Below are positions 35,755 through 43,601 of a stretch of 64,000 bases of DNA, piece after piece; position 1 is the first letter of the stretch; every line of letters starts with the position of its first letter. This DNA is from Pseudomonas sp. UBA4617. GTDB taxonomy: Bacteria > Pseudomonadota > Gammaproteobacteria > Pseudomonadales > Pseudomonadaceae. The notes beneath the pieces were generated by a model, which saw nothing but the letters and a program-made list of their open reading frames with translations, ran no database searches and was not told the origin of the DNA. A program made the position numbers and the translations under genes. The stretch covers positions 59,124 to 123,123 of the forward strand of contig NZ_DGIR01000018.1 of NCBI RefSeq assembly GCF_002386445.1, given 5' to 3'.

Positions 35755-37419
35755 TCAGCCGCGGTGACGGCCGCGGAAGTAATTGATCAGGCCCTGGGTG
35801 GAGCCATCCTCGGCGCTGTCTTCCAGGCTGCCGACCAAGCGCTGGTAAACGCCCTTGCCCAGCTCTTTGCCCAATTCCACGCCCCACTGGTCGAAGGCGT
35901 TGATACCCCAGATCACGCTCTGCACGAACACCTTGTGTTCGTACATCGCCACCAGGGCGCCCAGGCGGCGTGGGCTGATGCGTTCAACCACCAGGGTGTT
36001 GCTCGGGCGGTTACCCGGGATCACCTTGTGCGGGGCCAGCTTCTCGATGTCAGCTTCATTCAGGCCCCTGGCGCGCAGCTCGGCTTCGGCTTCCTCGCGG
36101 GTCTTGCCCAGCATCAGCGCCTGGCTCTGCGACAGGCAGTTGGCGTACAGCCACTGATGGTGGTCAGCCACCGGATTGAAGCTCACTACCGGCACGATGA
36201 AGTCGGCCGGAATCAGCTGGGTGCCCTGGTGTAGCAACTGGTGGTAGGCATGCTGGCCGTTGCAGCCGACGCCGCCCCAGATCACCGGGCCGGTATCGGT
36301 CTTCACCGGTGTGCCATCCTGCAGCACGCTCTTGCCGTTGGACTCCATGTCCAGTTGCTGCAGGTGCTTGGTGATGTTGCGCAGGTAATGGTCGTACGGC
36401 AGGATCGCGTGGCTGTTCGCGCCCCAGAAGTTGCCGTACCAGACGCCCAGCAAGGCCAGCAGTACCGGCATGTTCTTTTCGAACGGCGCGGTCTGGAAGT
36501 GCTGGTCCATGGTGTAGGCACCAGACAGCAGTTCCTTGAAGTTGGCCATGCCGATGGCCAGGGCAATCGGCAGGCCGATGGCCGACCACAGCGAGTAGCG
36601 TCCGCCCACCCAGTCCCACATCGGGAAGATGTTCTCTTCGCGGATACCAAAGGCCACGGCGGCCGCCTTGTTGCTGGAAACAGCAATGAAGTGGCGGTAC
36701 AGCTCGGCTTCCGAACCGCCCTGGGCCAGGTACCAGGTGCGTGCGGCCATGGCATTCTTCAGGGTCTCGAGGGTGTTGAACGACTTCGACGAGACGATGA
36801 ACAGGGTGGTTTCAGCACGCAGGTTGGCCGACAGCTCGTGGAATTCACTGCCGTCGATGTTCGCCAGGTAATGGCAGCGCACGCCGCGTTGGGCATACGG
36901 CAGTAGCGCTTCGGAGACCAGTTCGGGGCCGAGGAAGGAACCACCGATGCCGATGTTGACCACGTCGGTGATCGGCTTCTCGCTGTAGCCGCGCCACAGT
37001 CCGTCATGGATGCGGCCGACCAGTTCGGTAATCTGGTTGAGCACCTTGTGCACTTCCGGCATGACGTTCACGCCGTTGACGCTGAGCTTGTCGCCCACCG
37101 GTCGGCGCAGGGCAGTGTGCAGCACCGGGCGGCCTTCGGAGGCGTTGATGATTTCGCCGCTGAACATCGACTTGATGGCGTCTTGCAGGCCGACCTGCTC
37201 GGCCAGGTTCACCAGCAGGTCACGGGTCTGTTCGGTGATCAGGTTCTTCGAGTAGTCGAGGAACAGGCCACATGAACTCAGGGAGAACTGGTCGAAGCGT
37301 TTGGCGTCGGCAGCGAAGGCTTCGCGCATGCTGAAGCCTTGCATGGCGTCGCGGTGTTGCTGGAGCGCCTGCCAGGCGGGCAGGGCCGTCACATCGTGGG
37401 GTGTACGGTAATACGCCAT
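35755..37419 (-). CDS. pgi: Glucose-6-phosphate isomerase
   Basis: Pgi interconverts glucose-6- and fructose-6-phosphate; in pseudomonads, which lack a complete EMP route, it feeds the cyclic Entner-Doudoroff flow and gluconeogenesis. The 554 residues include [16 protein letters not shown] (about 155), [10 protein letters not shown], the [16 protein letters not shown] signature with Arg/Glu catalytic area, and the C-terminal [17 protein letters not shown] signature. The ATG at [13 protein letters not shown] is conserved-looking. Confidence 0.98.
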   Translation of the reverse strand: MAYYRTPHDVTALPAWQALQQHRDAMQGFSMREAFAADAKRFDQFSLSSCGLFLDYSKNLITEQTRDLLVNLAEQVGLQDAIKSMFSGEIINASEGRPVLHTALRRPVGDKLSVNGVNVMPEVHKVLNQITELVGRIHDGLWRGYSEKPITDVVNIGIGGSFLGPELVSEALLPYAQRGVRCHYLANIDGSEFHELSANLRAETTLFIVSSKSFNTLETLKNAMAARTWYLAQGGSEAELYRHFIAVSSNKAAAVAFGIREENIFPMWDWVGGRYSLWSAIGLPIALAIGMANFKELLSGAYTMDQHFQTAPFEKNMPVLLALLGVWYGNFWGANSHAILPYDHYLRNITKHLQQLDMESNGKSVLQDGTPVKTDTGPVIWGGVGCNGQHAYHQLLHQGTQLIPADFIVPVVSFNPVADHHQWLYANCLSQSQALMLGKTREEAEAELRARGLNEADIEKLAPHKVIPGNRPSNTLVVERISPRRLGALVAMYEHKVFVQSVIWGINAFDQWGVELGKELGKGVYQRLVGSLEDSAEDGSTQGLINYFRGRHRG

Positions 37420-37538
37420 TGCGCGGGGTTCCCTTGGTGCGTGGTGATGCCTTGGACACGGCAGTCATTGCCGGGTTCAGGCTGGCAACATTATAGGAAA
37501 AGGCCACTGGCAGGGAATGGGTATGGCAGAGGGAATTT

Positions 37539-37556
37539 GGGGCGCTTTTGCGCCCC
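37539..37556. other. Perfect stem-loop upstream of pgi
   Basis: GGGGCGC-TTTT-GCGCCCC is a 7-pair palindrome between panC and pgi (both minus). It lacks a T-tract on either strand. With a second stem at 37582-37598 it may mark the 3' end of the panBC transcript. Confidence 0.4.
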
Positions 37557-37581
37557 TGCGCGAGCTGGCTCTGCTGCGAAC

Positions 37582-37598
37582 GGGCTGCAAAGCAGCCC
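37582..37598 (-). terminator. Stem-loop just past panC
   Basis: GGGCTGC-TTT-GCAGCCC (minus reading) starts eight bases after the panC stop. The following GTTCG is not T-rich, so termination is weakly supported. Confidence 0.4.
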
Positions 37599-37605
37599 CA
37601 GGCGA

Positions 37606-38469
37606 TTACGCGGTCTTCTCTTCCACATGCAGGTAAAGGTTGTCGATCAGCCGCGTGTTACCCAGGTAAGCCGCCGCAATCACCACCAGGTCGCGATCAT
37701 CGAACATCGCCGGACGCAGGCTCACGGCATGTCGGACTTCCAGATAATCCGGGCGGAATCCCGCGGCAGTCAGTTGCGCCTGACCTTCGGCTACCAGCGC
37801 AGCGAAATCACGCTGGCCCCGGCCGATGGCCGCAGCGATGTGCTGCAAGGTGCGATACAACGCCGGTGCCGTAGCCCGTTGCTCAGGTGTCAGGTAACCG
37901 TTGCGCGACGACAGCGCCAGGCCGTCTTCGGCACGCACGGTGGGTTCGCCGATGACCTGGATCGGCATGTTCAGGTCGCGCACCATGGCGCGTATTACCG
38001 CCAGCTGCTGGAAGTCCTTTTCGCCGAACACGGCAAGGTCAGGCTGGACCATGTTGAACAGCTTGGTAACCACGGTGGCCACACCTTCGAAATGCCCGGG
38101 CCGGCTGGCGCCGCACAGGCCTTCGGAAAGCTGGGGAACGCTGACACGGGTTTGCACGCTCATGCCGTCGGGGTACATCTCGTCGACGGTGGGAGCGAAC
38201 AACAGGTTGCAACCGGCCTGCAACAGGCGCTCCTGATCGGCGGCCAGGGTGCGCGGGTATTTGTCGAGGTCTTCGTTGGCGCCGAACTGCAGCGGGTTGA
38301 CGAAGATGCTGGCGACCACGAAATCGGCGCGCTGCGCGGCCTTGGTTACCAGGGCCGCGTGGCCGCTGTGCAGGTTGCCCATGGTCGGCACGAAGCCGAT
38401 GCGCTTGCCTTCACTACGGGCGCGAGCAACGGCGGCACGCAATTCGCGGACGGTCTTGACTGTATTCAT
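37606..38469 (-). CDS. panC: Pantothenate synthetase (pantoate-beta-alanine ligase)
   Basis: PanC joins pantoate and beta-alanine with ATP. The 287 residues carry the HIGH-like motif (MGNLHSGH, 30-37), [34 protein letters not shown] and the SSRNGYL motif near 183. The ATG overlaps the panB stop by four bases (ATGA), so the two are translationally coupled. panD is not in the gap to pgi. Confidence 0.98.
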   Translation of the reverse strand: MNTVKTVRELRAAVARARSEGKRIGFVPTMGNLHSGHAALVTKAAQRADFVVASIFVNPLQFGANEDLDKYPRTLAADQERLLQAGCNLLFAPTVDEMYPDGMSVQTRVSVPQLSEGLCGASRPGHFEGVATVVTKLFNMVQPDLAVFGEKDFQQLAVIRAMVRDLNMPIQVIGEPTVRAEDGLALSSRNGYLTPEQRATAPALYRTLQHIAAAIGRGQRDFAALVAEGQAQLTAAGFRPDYLEVRHAVSLRPAMFDDRDLVVIAAAYLGNTRLIDNLYLHVEEKTA

Positions 38470-39266
38470 GCACTGAACCCGTGTTCGCTGCCTGGGAAGC
38501 TGACTTGCTTGACTGCCTCGACGTAAGCGACGAGGGCGCTGTGGATATCCGGCTGGCCTTGCATGAAGTTCTTCACGAACTTCGGCACGCGACCGCTCAG
38601 CGACAGGCCGAGCATGTCGTGCAGGACCAGTACCTGGCCATCGGTGCCGCTGCCGGCACCAATGCCGATCACCGGAATACCGACGGCACTGGTAATTTCC
38701 GCCGCCAGTTCGCTGGGCACGCATTCGAGCAGCAGCATGGCCGCGCCAGCCTGCTCCAGGGCGATGGCGTCGGCACGCATTTGCCGGGCCTGGGCTTCCT
38801 GGCGGCCCTGGACCTTGTAGCCGCCCAGCACGTTGACGGTTTGCGGGGTCAGGCCCATGTGTGCACATACCGGCACGCCACGCTCGGCCAGCAAGCGGAT
38901 GGTCTCGGCCAGCCAGGCAGCCCCTTCGATCTTGACCATGTGGGCACCGGCCTGCATCAGCGTGGCGCTGTTGGCGAAGGCCTGTTCCGGGGTGGCATGC
39001 GCCATGAACGGCAGGTCGGCGAGGATCAGCGCGCCGTCGTTGCCGCGTTTGACGCTGGCGGTGTGGTAGGCCATGTCCGCGGTCGTTACCGGCAGCGTGC
39101 TGTCGTGGCCTTGCAGCACCATTCCCAGCGAGTCGCCTACCAGCAACACTTCGACACCGGCCTGGCTGGCGGCCTTGGCGAAGGTCGCGTCATAGCAGGT
39201 CAGCATGGTGATTTTTTCACCCTTGGCCTTGAGGCCATTGAGGGTGGTCAGGGTTACTTCAGGCAT
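38466..39266 (-). CDS. panB: 3-methyl-2-oxobutanoate hydroxymethyltransferase
   Basis: PanB adds a hydroxymethyl group from methylene-THF to alpha-ketoisovalerate to make ketopantoate. The 266 residues show the family motifs [30 protein letters not shown] (in pieces), DLPFMAH, KIEGA with catalytic Glu, and [22 protein letters not shown] take the ATG nine bases after GAGGA ([16 protein letters not shown]); a longer frame adds 14 atypical residues. Confidence 0.98.
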   Translation of the reverse strand: MPEVTLTTLNGLKAKGEKITMLTCYDATFAKAASQAGVEVLLVGDSLGMVLQGHDSTLPVTTADMAYHTASVKRGNDGALILADLPFMAHATPEQAFANSATLMQAGAHMVKIEGAAWLAETIRLLAERGVPVCAHMGLTPQTVNVLGGYKVQGRQEAQARQMRADAIALEQAGAAMLLLECVPSELAAEITSAVGIPVIGIGAGSGTDGQVLVLHDMLGLSLSGRVPKFVKNFMQGQPDIHSALVAYVEAVKQVSFPGSEHGFSA

Positions 39267-39442
39267 GTAGGAAATTCCTCGTTCAGGCGCTGTAAGAAAC
39301 GACTGCATTCAACGCGTAGTCATCTTCCGGAGCGGCACATCATCGCGTGTGATGTTCGGGCACAGGTCCGTCCGGGCCTAAATACGGGTAGCGGCACTTC
39401 GGTGCCACACGGGACGCCTATAGTCGTGAGCGAGGTGGGGGA

Positions 39443-39494
39443 AGTCAATGACCCTGTTACCGCATTGTTACGTTCAGGGTGTTACTGGCGTTAC
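39443..39494 (-). promoter_or_regulatory. TGTTAC repeats beside a putative panB promoter
   Basis: On the plus strand TGTTAC occurs at 39455, 39466 and 39480, with a further GTTAC at 39490. On the minus strand these lie just upstream of TTGACT (39448-39443), a possible panB -35; the matching -10 is not clear. The rest of the 259-base folK-panB gap shows only a GGCAC/GTGCC hairpin (about 39392-39405). Confidence 0.35.
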
Positions 39495-39525
39495 CGCGCC
39501 GCTGTGCACGGCTGAAACGCCCGGT

Positions 39526-40005
39526 TTACAGGCGTTCGAGACCGACGAACGGGCACGCTTCGAGCAGCTGCGCGAGGGCGCGGCCATCGGCCAGACGGAA
39601 ATCGCCCGGTACCAGTTCGGCCAGCGGGTACAACACGAAAGGCCGGGCATGCATATGGTAATGCGGCACTTTCAGGCGTGGCTCATCAAGCACCTGGTCG
39701 CCGAACAGCAGGATGTCCAGGTCCAGCGTGCGTGGGCCCCAGCGTTCCTTGCGGACGCGGCCCTGGTCATTTTCGATGGCCTGCAATGCATCGAGCAGGG
39801 CCAAGGGCGGCAGGGCGGTGTCGAGGGCGGCGACGGCATTGGTGTAGCGTGGCTGCCCTGGCAGCAGTGAGTCACTGGTATACAGGGCCGAAGCTGCCAC
39901 CAGGCGCGTGTCTTCTACCTGGTCGAGCGCCTGCAGGGCATTGCGCAACTGCTCGGCAGGTGCGTCGAGGTTGCTGCCCAGGCCGATATAGGCACGGGTG
40001 CTCAC
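39526..40005 (-). CDS. folK: 6-hydroxymethyl-7,8-dihydropterin pyrophosphokinase
   Basis: FolK (HPPK) transfers pyrophosphate from ATP to the pterin in folate synthesis. The 159 residues include AYIGLGSNLDAP at the start, the substrate loop SLLPGQPRYTNAVAAL and the signature RKERWGPRTLDLDILLFGD with its metal-binding Asp pair. Start is GTG overlapping the pcnB stop by four bases, so folK is coupled to pcnB. Confidence 0.97.
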   Translation of the reverse strand: MSTRAYIGLGSNLDAPAEQLRNALQALDQVEDTRLVAASALYTSDSLLPGQPRYTNAVAALDTALPPLALLDALQAIENDQGRVRKERWGPRTLDLDILLFGDQVLDEPRLKVPHYHMHARPFVLYPLAELVPGDFRLADGRALAQLLEACPFVGLERL

Positions 40006-41390
40006 TCGAATGCCTCGTCGCCGCCGCGCTTGCGCTTGCCGCCACTGCGTTTGCGTTTCCGCGGGCCGGCACCGCTGCCTTCGTCACGGCTGCCCAGCTC
40101 GCGGATCATCTCGCGGCGCTCGCTGTCGTTGGCATCCTGGTACTCGGTCCACCACTGGCCAAGCTCGTCGGTTTCTTCCCCGGCGCTCTCGCGCAACAGC
40201 AGGAAGTCGTAACCGGCGCGGAAACGTGGGTTGTCCAGCAACATATCGGCGCGCTTGCCGCTGCGTCGGGGCAGACGCTCCTGCATGTCCCAGATCTCGC
40301 GGATCGGCAGAGTGAAACGCTTGGGGATGGCGATGCGGGCGCACTGCTCGGCGATCAGGTCGTGGGCCGCACCGTTCATGGCCGGGATGGGCGGCACGCC
40401 CTGTGCTTGCAGGTGCAGTACGCGGGCCGGCAGGGCTGGCCACAGCAGTGCGGCGAAAAGGAACGCCGGGGTCACCGGTTTGCCTTGCTTAACGCGCAGG
40501 TCGGTATTGTGCAGCGCCTGGCTGATCAAGGTATGGGTATAGGTCGGGCGTTCGTCCAGCGCATGCGCACTGGCCGGGAATAGCGGTTCGAACAACTGCA
40601 GGTCAACCAGCATCTCGAAGGCGATGGCACCCTGGCCCGACAGGAACAGCTTGAGGCTTTCCTCGAACAGGCGCGCCGGCGGAATTTCGCGCAGCAGTGG
40701 GGCCAGTTCACGTACCGGCTGGACCGTGTGCTTTTCGATACCGAAGTCGAGCTTGGCGGCAAAGCGCACCGCGCGCAGCATGCGCACCGGGTCTTCCTGG
40801 TAGCGGTGGGTCGGGTCACCGATCAGGCGCAGCAGGCGGTTACGGATATCGTGCACGCCATTGGCGTAGTCAAGAATGCGCTCGCTGACCGGGTCGTAGT
40901 ACAGGGCGTTGATGGTGAAGTCGCGGCGTTGCGCGTCTTCTTCCAGTGTGCCGTACACATTGTCCCGCAGGATGCGGCCGCTGGCATTGTGCGACGAGCG
41001 GTGGCTGTCGCCCTGGTCATCTTCCGAATGGTGGGCGCGGAAGGTGGCGACTTCGATGATTTCACGGCCGAAATGCACGTGCACCAGCTTGAAGCGGCGG
41101 CCGATGATGCGTGCATTGCGGAACTCGGCGCGGACCTGCTCGGGGGTGGCACTGGTGGCGACGTCGAAGTCTTTGGGGGTGATGCCAAGCATCAGGTCGC
41201 GGACACAGCCACCGACCAGATAAGCCTGGTAGCCGGCGCTCTGCAGGCGTTCCACGATATTCACCGCGTGGCGGCTGAACTGGTGGCGCTGCAGCGAATG
41301 CTGGCTCTTGTTGATCACCTCAGGAGTGGTACGCCTGTGATGCGGGCCCGGTACGGGCGGGCGGAACGACTGGAACAGCTTCTTCAGCAT
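40002..41390 (-). CDS. pcnB: Poly(A) polymerase I
   Basis: PcnB adds 3' poly(A) tails that promote RNA decay. The 462 residues show the nucleotidyltransferase signature LVGGCVRDLMLGITPKDFDVAT, the RRDFTINALYYDP segment, the EDPVRMLRAVRFAAKL neck motif and a basic C-terminal tail (KRKRSGGKRKRGG). Two starts are possible: the ATG used here or a GTG three codons upstream (41399); neither has a strong ribosome site. It lies directly downstream of CrcZ, with no clear promoter in the 120 bases between, so read-through from CrcZ may contribute. Confidence 0.96.
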   Translation of the reverse strand: MLKKLFQSFRPPVPGPHHRRTTPEVINKSQHSLQRHQFSRHAVNIVERLQSAGYQAYLVGGCVRDLMLGITPKDFDVATSATPEQVRAEFRNARIIGRRFKLVHVHFGREIIEVATFRAHHSEDDQGDSHRSSHNASGRILRDNVYGTLEEDAQRRDFTINALYYDPVSERILDYANGVHDIRNRLLRLIGDPTHRYQEDPVRMLRAVRFAAKLDFGIEKHTVQPVRELAPLLREIPPARLFEESLKLFLSGQGAIAFEMLVDLQLFEPLFPASAHALDERPTYTHTLISQALHNTDLRVKQGKPVTPAFLFAALLWPALPARVLHLQAQGVPPIPAMNGAAHDLIAEQCARIAIPKRFTLPIREIWDMQERLPRRSGKRADMLLDNPRFRAGYDFLLLRESAGEETDELGQWWTEYQDANDSERREMIRELGSRDEGSGAGPRKRKRSGGKRKRGGDEAFE

Positions 41391-41512
41391 GGGATGCACT
41401 GTTTGAAGGAATGTTCGGCCAAGAATAGGAGAATGGCCGCATGATGGGCGGGGATTCTAGCATTTACTCAAGGAATGGTGTAGGCGGGTAGCAGGATGCC
41501 TGCCAGAAGGGT

Positions 41513-41541
41513 AGAAACGACAAGGGGAGCCTAAGCTCCCC
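41513..41541 (-). terminator. Terminator of CrcZ
   Basis: On the minus strand GGGGAGC-TTAG-GCTCCCC is followed by TTGTCGTTTCT. It gives a 3' end near 41514 for the sRNA and may allow some read-through to pcnB. Confidence 0.8.
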
Positions 41542-41886
41542 AAGAAGTCGTTGCGTGCTCTTATTGTTTTTCTGCTGGGCTTCTTGTTTTTGTTGAGTGC
41601 CCTGCCCACAAATCTCGAAGCTTGTGGACGACCCCCAATCCAGGGGTTAAGAGCAAACGGATTGCTTTGGTCGCTGATGTCACGTTGATCTGTCGATCCA
41701 ACCAGTTCAGGCGCTGCTTTTCAGTGCAGTTTTTGTTGTTCTCTGCCTGGTTGTGGGGCTAGCCCCAAACACGCATCCTCTCCAAAAGAATCAGTTAGCT
41801 GCGCCTCCGCCGTCTTGTTTTTATTGTGCGTGAGCCGTTTCGTCTTGTTCTTATTCTAGGTTGCAGTGCTTGTTATTGTTCTTGTA
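41514..41886 (-). ncRNA. crcZ: CrcZ small RNA (Hfq/Crc decoy)
   Basis: CrcZ titrates the Hfq/Crc complex away from its mRNA targets and so relieves carbon catabolite repression in Pseudomonas. The gap between cbrB and pcnB is its known location. On the minus strand I count six A-rich motifs of the AAnAAnAA type, at about 41869-41883, 41841-41855, 41811-41828, 41729-41742, 41581-41595 and 41559-41573 (for example AAGAACAATAACAAG and CAACAAAAACAAGAAG). A sigma-54 promoter lies at its 5' side and a terminator at its 3' side; together they imply a transcript of roughly 370 nt. No ORF of note occurs on this strand. The transcript ends are predicted, not measured. Confidence 0.92.
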
Positions 41887-41896
41887 CCAGACATAT

Positions 41897-41912
41897 AGCA
41901 GATGCCGTGCCA
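41897..41912 (-). promoter_or_regulatory. sigma-54 promoter of crcZ
   Basis: TGGCACGGCATCTGCT on the minus strand has the invariant GG-N10-GC spacing and a perfect TGGCAC -24 element. The predicted start lies 11-12 bases past the GC, at the first A-rich motif of CrcZ. CbrB is an RpoN-dependent activator, encoded next door. Confidence 0.85.
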
Positions 41913-42009
41913 ACTTTTTGAAATCCAGTAAAATCAATGGCTTGGGGCGATTCGACAGATTTTGGCAGGTCGAAAACGTGGGTTTTTCGTTACCGTACAC
42001 CTCGGGAAT

Positions 42010-42035
42010 TGTTACGCAGAAAAGGTTGGGTAACA
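42010..42035. promoter_or_regulatory. Inverted repeat, probable CbrB upstream activating site
   Basis: TGTTAC-N14-GTAACA is a perfect 6+6 inverted repeat centred about 110 bases upstream of the crcZ -24 element, the normal distance for an RpoN enhancer. A second, looser copy, TGTTAC-N12-GTGACA, follows at 42056-42079, just past the cbrB stop. Assignment to CbrB is inferred from place and activator type. Confidence 0.7.
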
Positions 42036-42154
42036 GATTTGTGCGGGAATTGAGGTGTTACCCGGTGTACGCCGTGACACGTGCGGCGGCTGTGAGATCG
42101 AGCGCCGCCCGCGCGGCGCTCGGTCTCACAGGCGACAAACAGCTCGCGCCGAAG

Positions 42155-43597
42155 TCAGTTATCGCTGGTAGCGTTGCTCTTGCGCCGCGGAATGCCCAGG
42201 CGCTGGCGGCGTTCCCACAGGCATTTGCGGCTGACCCCGAGCTTGCGGGCCAGCTCGGTTTCGGTCATGTGGTCCTGGTGTTCGAGCACGAAGTGCTGGA
42301 AGTAGTCTTCCAGCGACAGGTCTTCGGTCGGCTCATGGCTGGCGTTGGACGCACTGGCCACGGCCAGGGCGTTGTCGAGGATATCGTCCTCTTCCAGGTC
42401 GCTCAGTTCGATATCGATGCCCAGCAGGTCAGCGGAAATTTCTGCACTCTCGCTGAGGATGACCGCGCGTTCAACGGCGTTTTCCAGCTCCCGCACGTTG
42501 CCCGGCCAGCTGTAATGACGGATGGCCTGCTCGGCTTCGGCCGAAAAATGCAGGTCGTCACGACCGATACGCGCGCTCTGGCGGGCCAGGAAGGCGCTGG
42601 CAATCTCGTTGACGTCACTGCCGCGCTCGCGCAGGGCAGGCAATTTCAGAGCGATCACGTGCAGGCGGTAATACAGGTCTTCACGGAACTGGCCGGCCTT
42701 GGCCAGGTTTTTGAGGTCGCGGTGGGTTGCGGCAATCAGGCGCACGTCGACCTTTTGCGACTGCACCGAGCCGACCCGACGGATCTCGCCTTCCTGCAAT
42801 ACGCGCAGCAGGCGGGCCTGTGCTTCCAGCGGGAGTTCGCCGATTTCGTCGAGGAACAGGGTTCCACCGTCGGCCGCTTCTACCAGGCCCGCCCGCCCGG
42901 CACTGGCGCCGGTGAACGCGCCTTTTTCGTGGCCGAACAGCTCGGACTCGATCAGCGTCTCGGGAATGGCCGCGCAGTTCACCGAGATCATCGGTGCCTT
43001 GGCCCGCCGCGACAGGTTGTGCAGGGCGCGGGCCACCAGCTCCTTGCCGGTACCCGACTCGCCCTGGATCAGCACGTTGGAGTCGGTGGGGGCGACCTTG
43101 CGGATCTTGCTGTACATATCCTGCATCGGTGGGCAGGAACCGATGATGCCGATTTCGCCATTGGCCGGGGCGCTGCCCTTGTCGGCAGCGGCCGCCTTGC
43201 CATTGCTGGCGCGCGGCTCGGCAACCGGTGCGGGGGCCGGGGCGTTCTGCCGGTCGCGCAGGATACGCGCCACGGCCTGAAGCATCTCGTCATGGTCGAA
43301 GGGCTTGGCGATATAGTCCACCGCGCCCATTTTCATCGAGTCCACCGCCGAGCGCAGGCTGGCATAGCTGGTCATGATCAGTACCGGGGTACCTTGGCCG
43401 AGCTTGATCAGTTCGGTGCCGGGTGCGCCTGGCAGGCGCAGGTCGCTGACGATCAGGTCGAAGGTGGCAATGCTGAAGCGTTCCTGGGCTTCCTGCACCG
43501 AGCCGGCTTCGCTGACCTGGTACTGGTTCCGCTCGAGCAGGCGACGCAAGGCCGAGCGGATGATGGTTTCGTCTTCGACGATCAGAATGTGCGGCAT
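42155..43597 (-). CDS. cbrB: RpoN-dependent response regulator CbrB
   Basis: CbrB controls use of carbon and nitrogen sources and activates crcZ with sigma-54. The 480 residues run: receiver domain (about 1-120, phospho-acceptor Asp52 in IVSDLRLPG), AAA+ domain (about 155-395) with GESGTGKE Walker A, GAFTGA sigma-54 contact loop and [13 protein letters not shown], and a C-terminal Fis-type helix-turn-helix ([24 protein letters not shown]). It begins four bases after the cbrA stop, in the same transcript. Confidence 0.98.
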   Translation of the reverse strand: MPHILIVEDETIIRSALRRLLERNQYQVSEAGSVQEAQERFSIATFDLIVSDLRLPGAPGTELIKLGQGTPVLIMTSYASLRSAVDSMKMGAVDYIAKPFDHDEMLQAVARILRDRQNAPAPAPVAEPRASNGKAAAADKGSAPANGEIGIIGSCPPMQDMYSKIRKVAPTDSNVLIQGESGTGKELVARALHNLSRRAKAPMISVNCAAIPETLIESELFGHEKGAFTGASAGRAGLVEAADGGTLFLDEIGELPLEAQARLLRVLQEGEIRRVGSVQSQKVDVRLIAATHRDLKNLAKAGQFREDLYYRLHVIALKLPALRERGSDVNEIASAFLARQSARIGRDDLHFSAEAEQAIRHYSWPGNVRELENAVERAVILSESAEISADLLGIDIELSDLEEDDILDNALAVASASNASHEPTEDLSLEDYFQHFVLEHQDHMTETELARKLGVSRKCLWERRQRLGIPRRKSNATSDN

Positions 43598-43601
43598 TGA
43601 T

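Noticed and set aside
38470..38868. Upstream extension of panC inside panB.
   Set aside because: PanC has its known N-terminus at the ATG overlapping the panB stop; the extension is panB read in another frame.
41861..43600. Plus-strand ORF of 579 codons across crcZ promoter and cbrB.
   Set aside because: Spans the sigma-54 promoter region and the antisense of CbrB; the CbrB protein is complete on the other strand.
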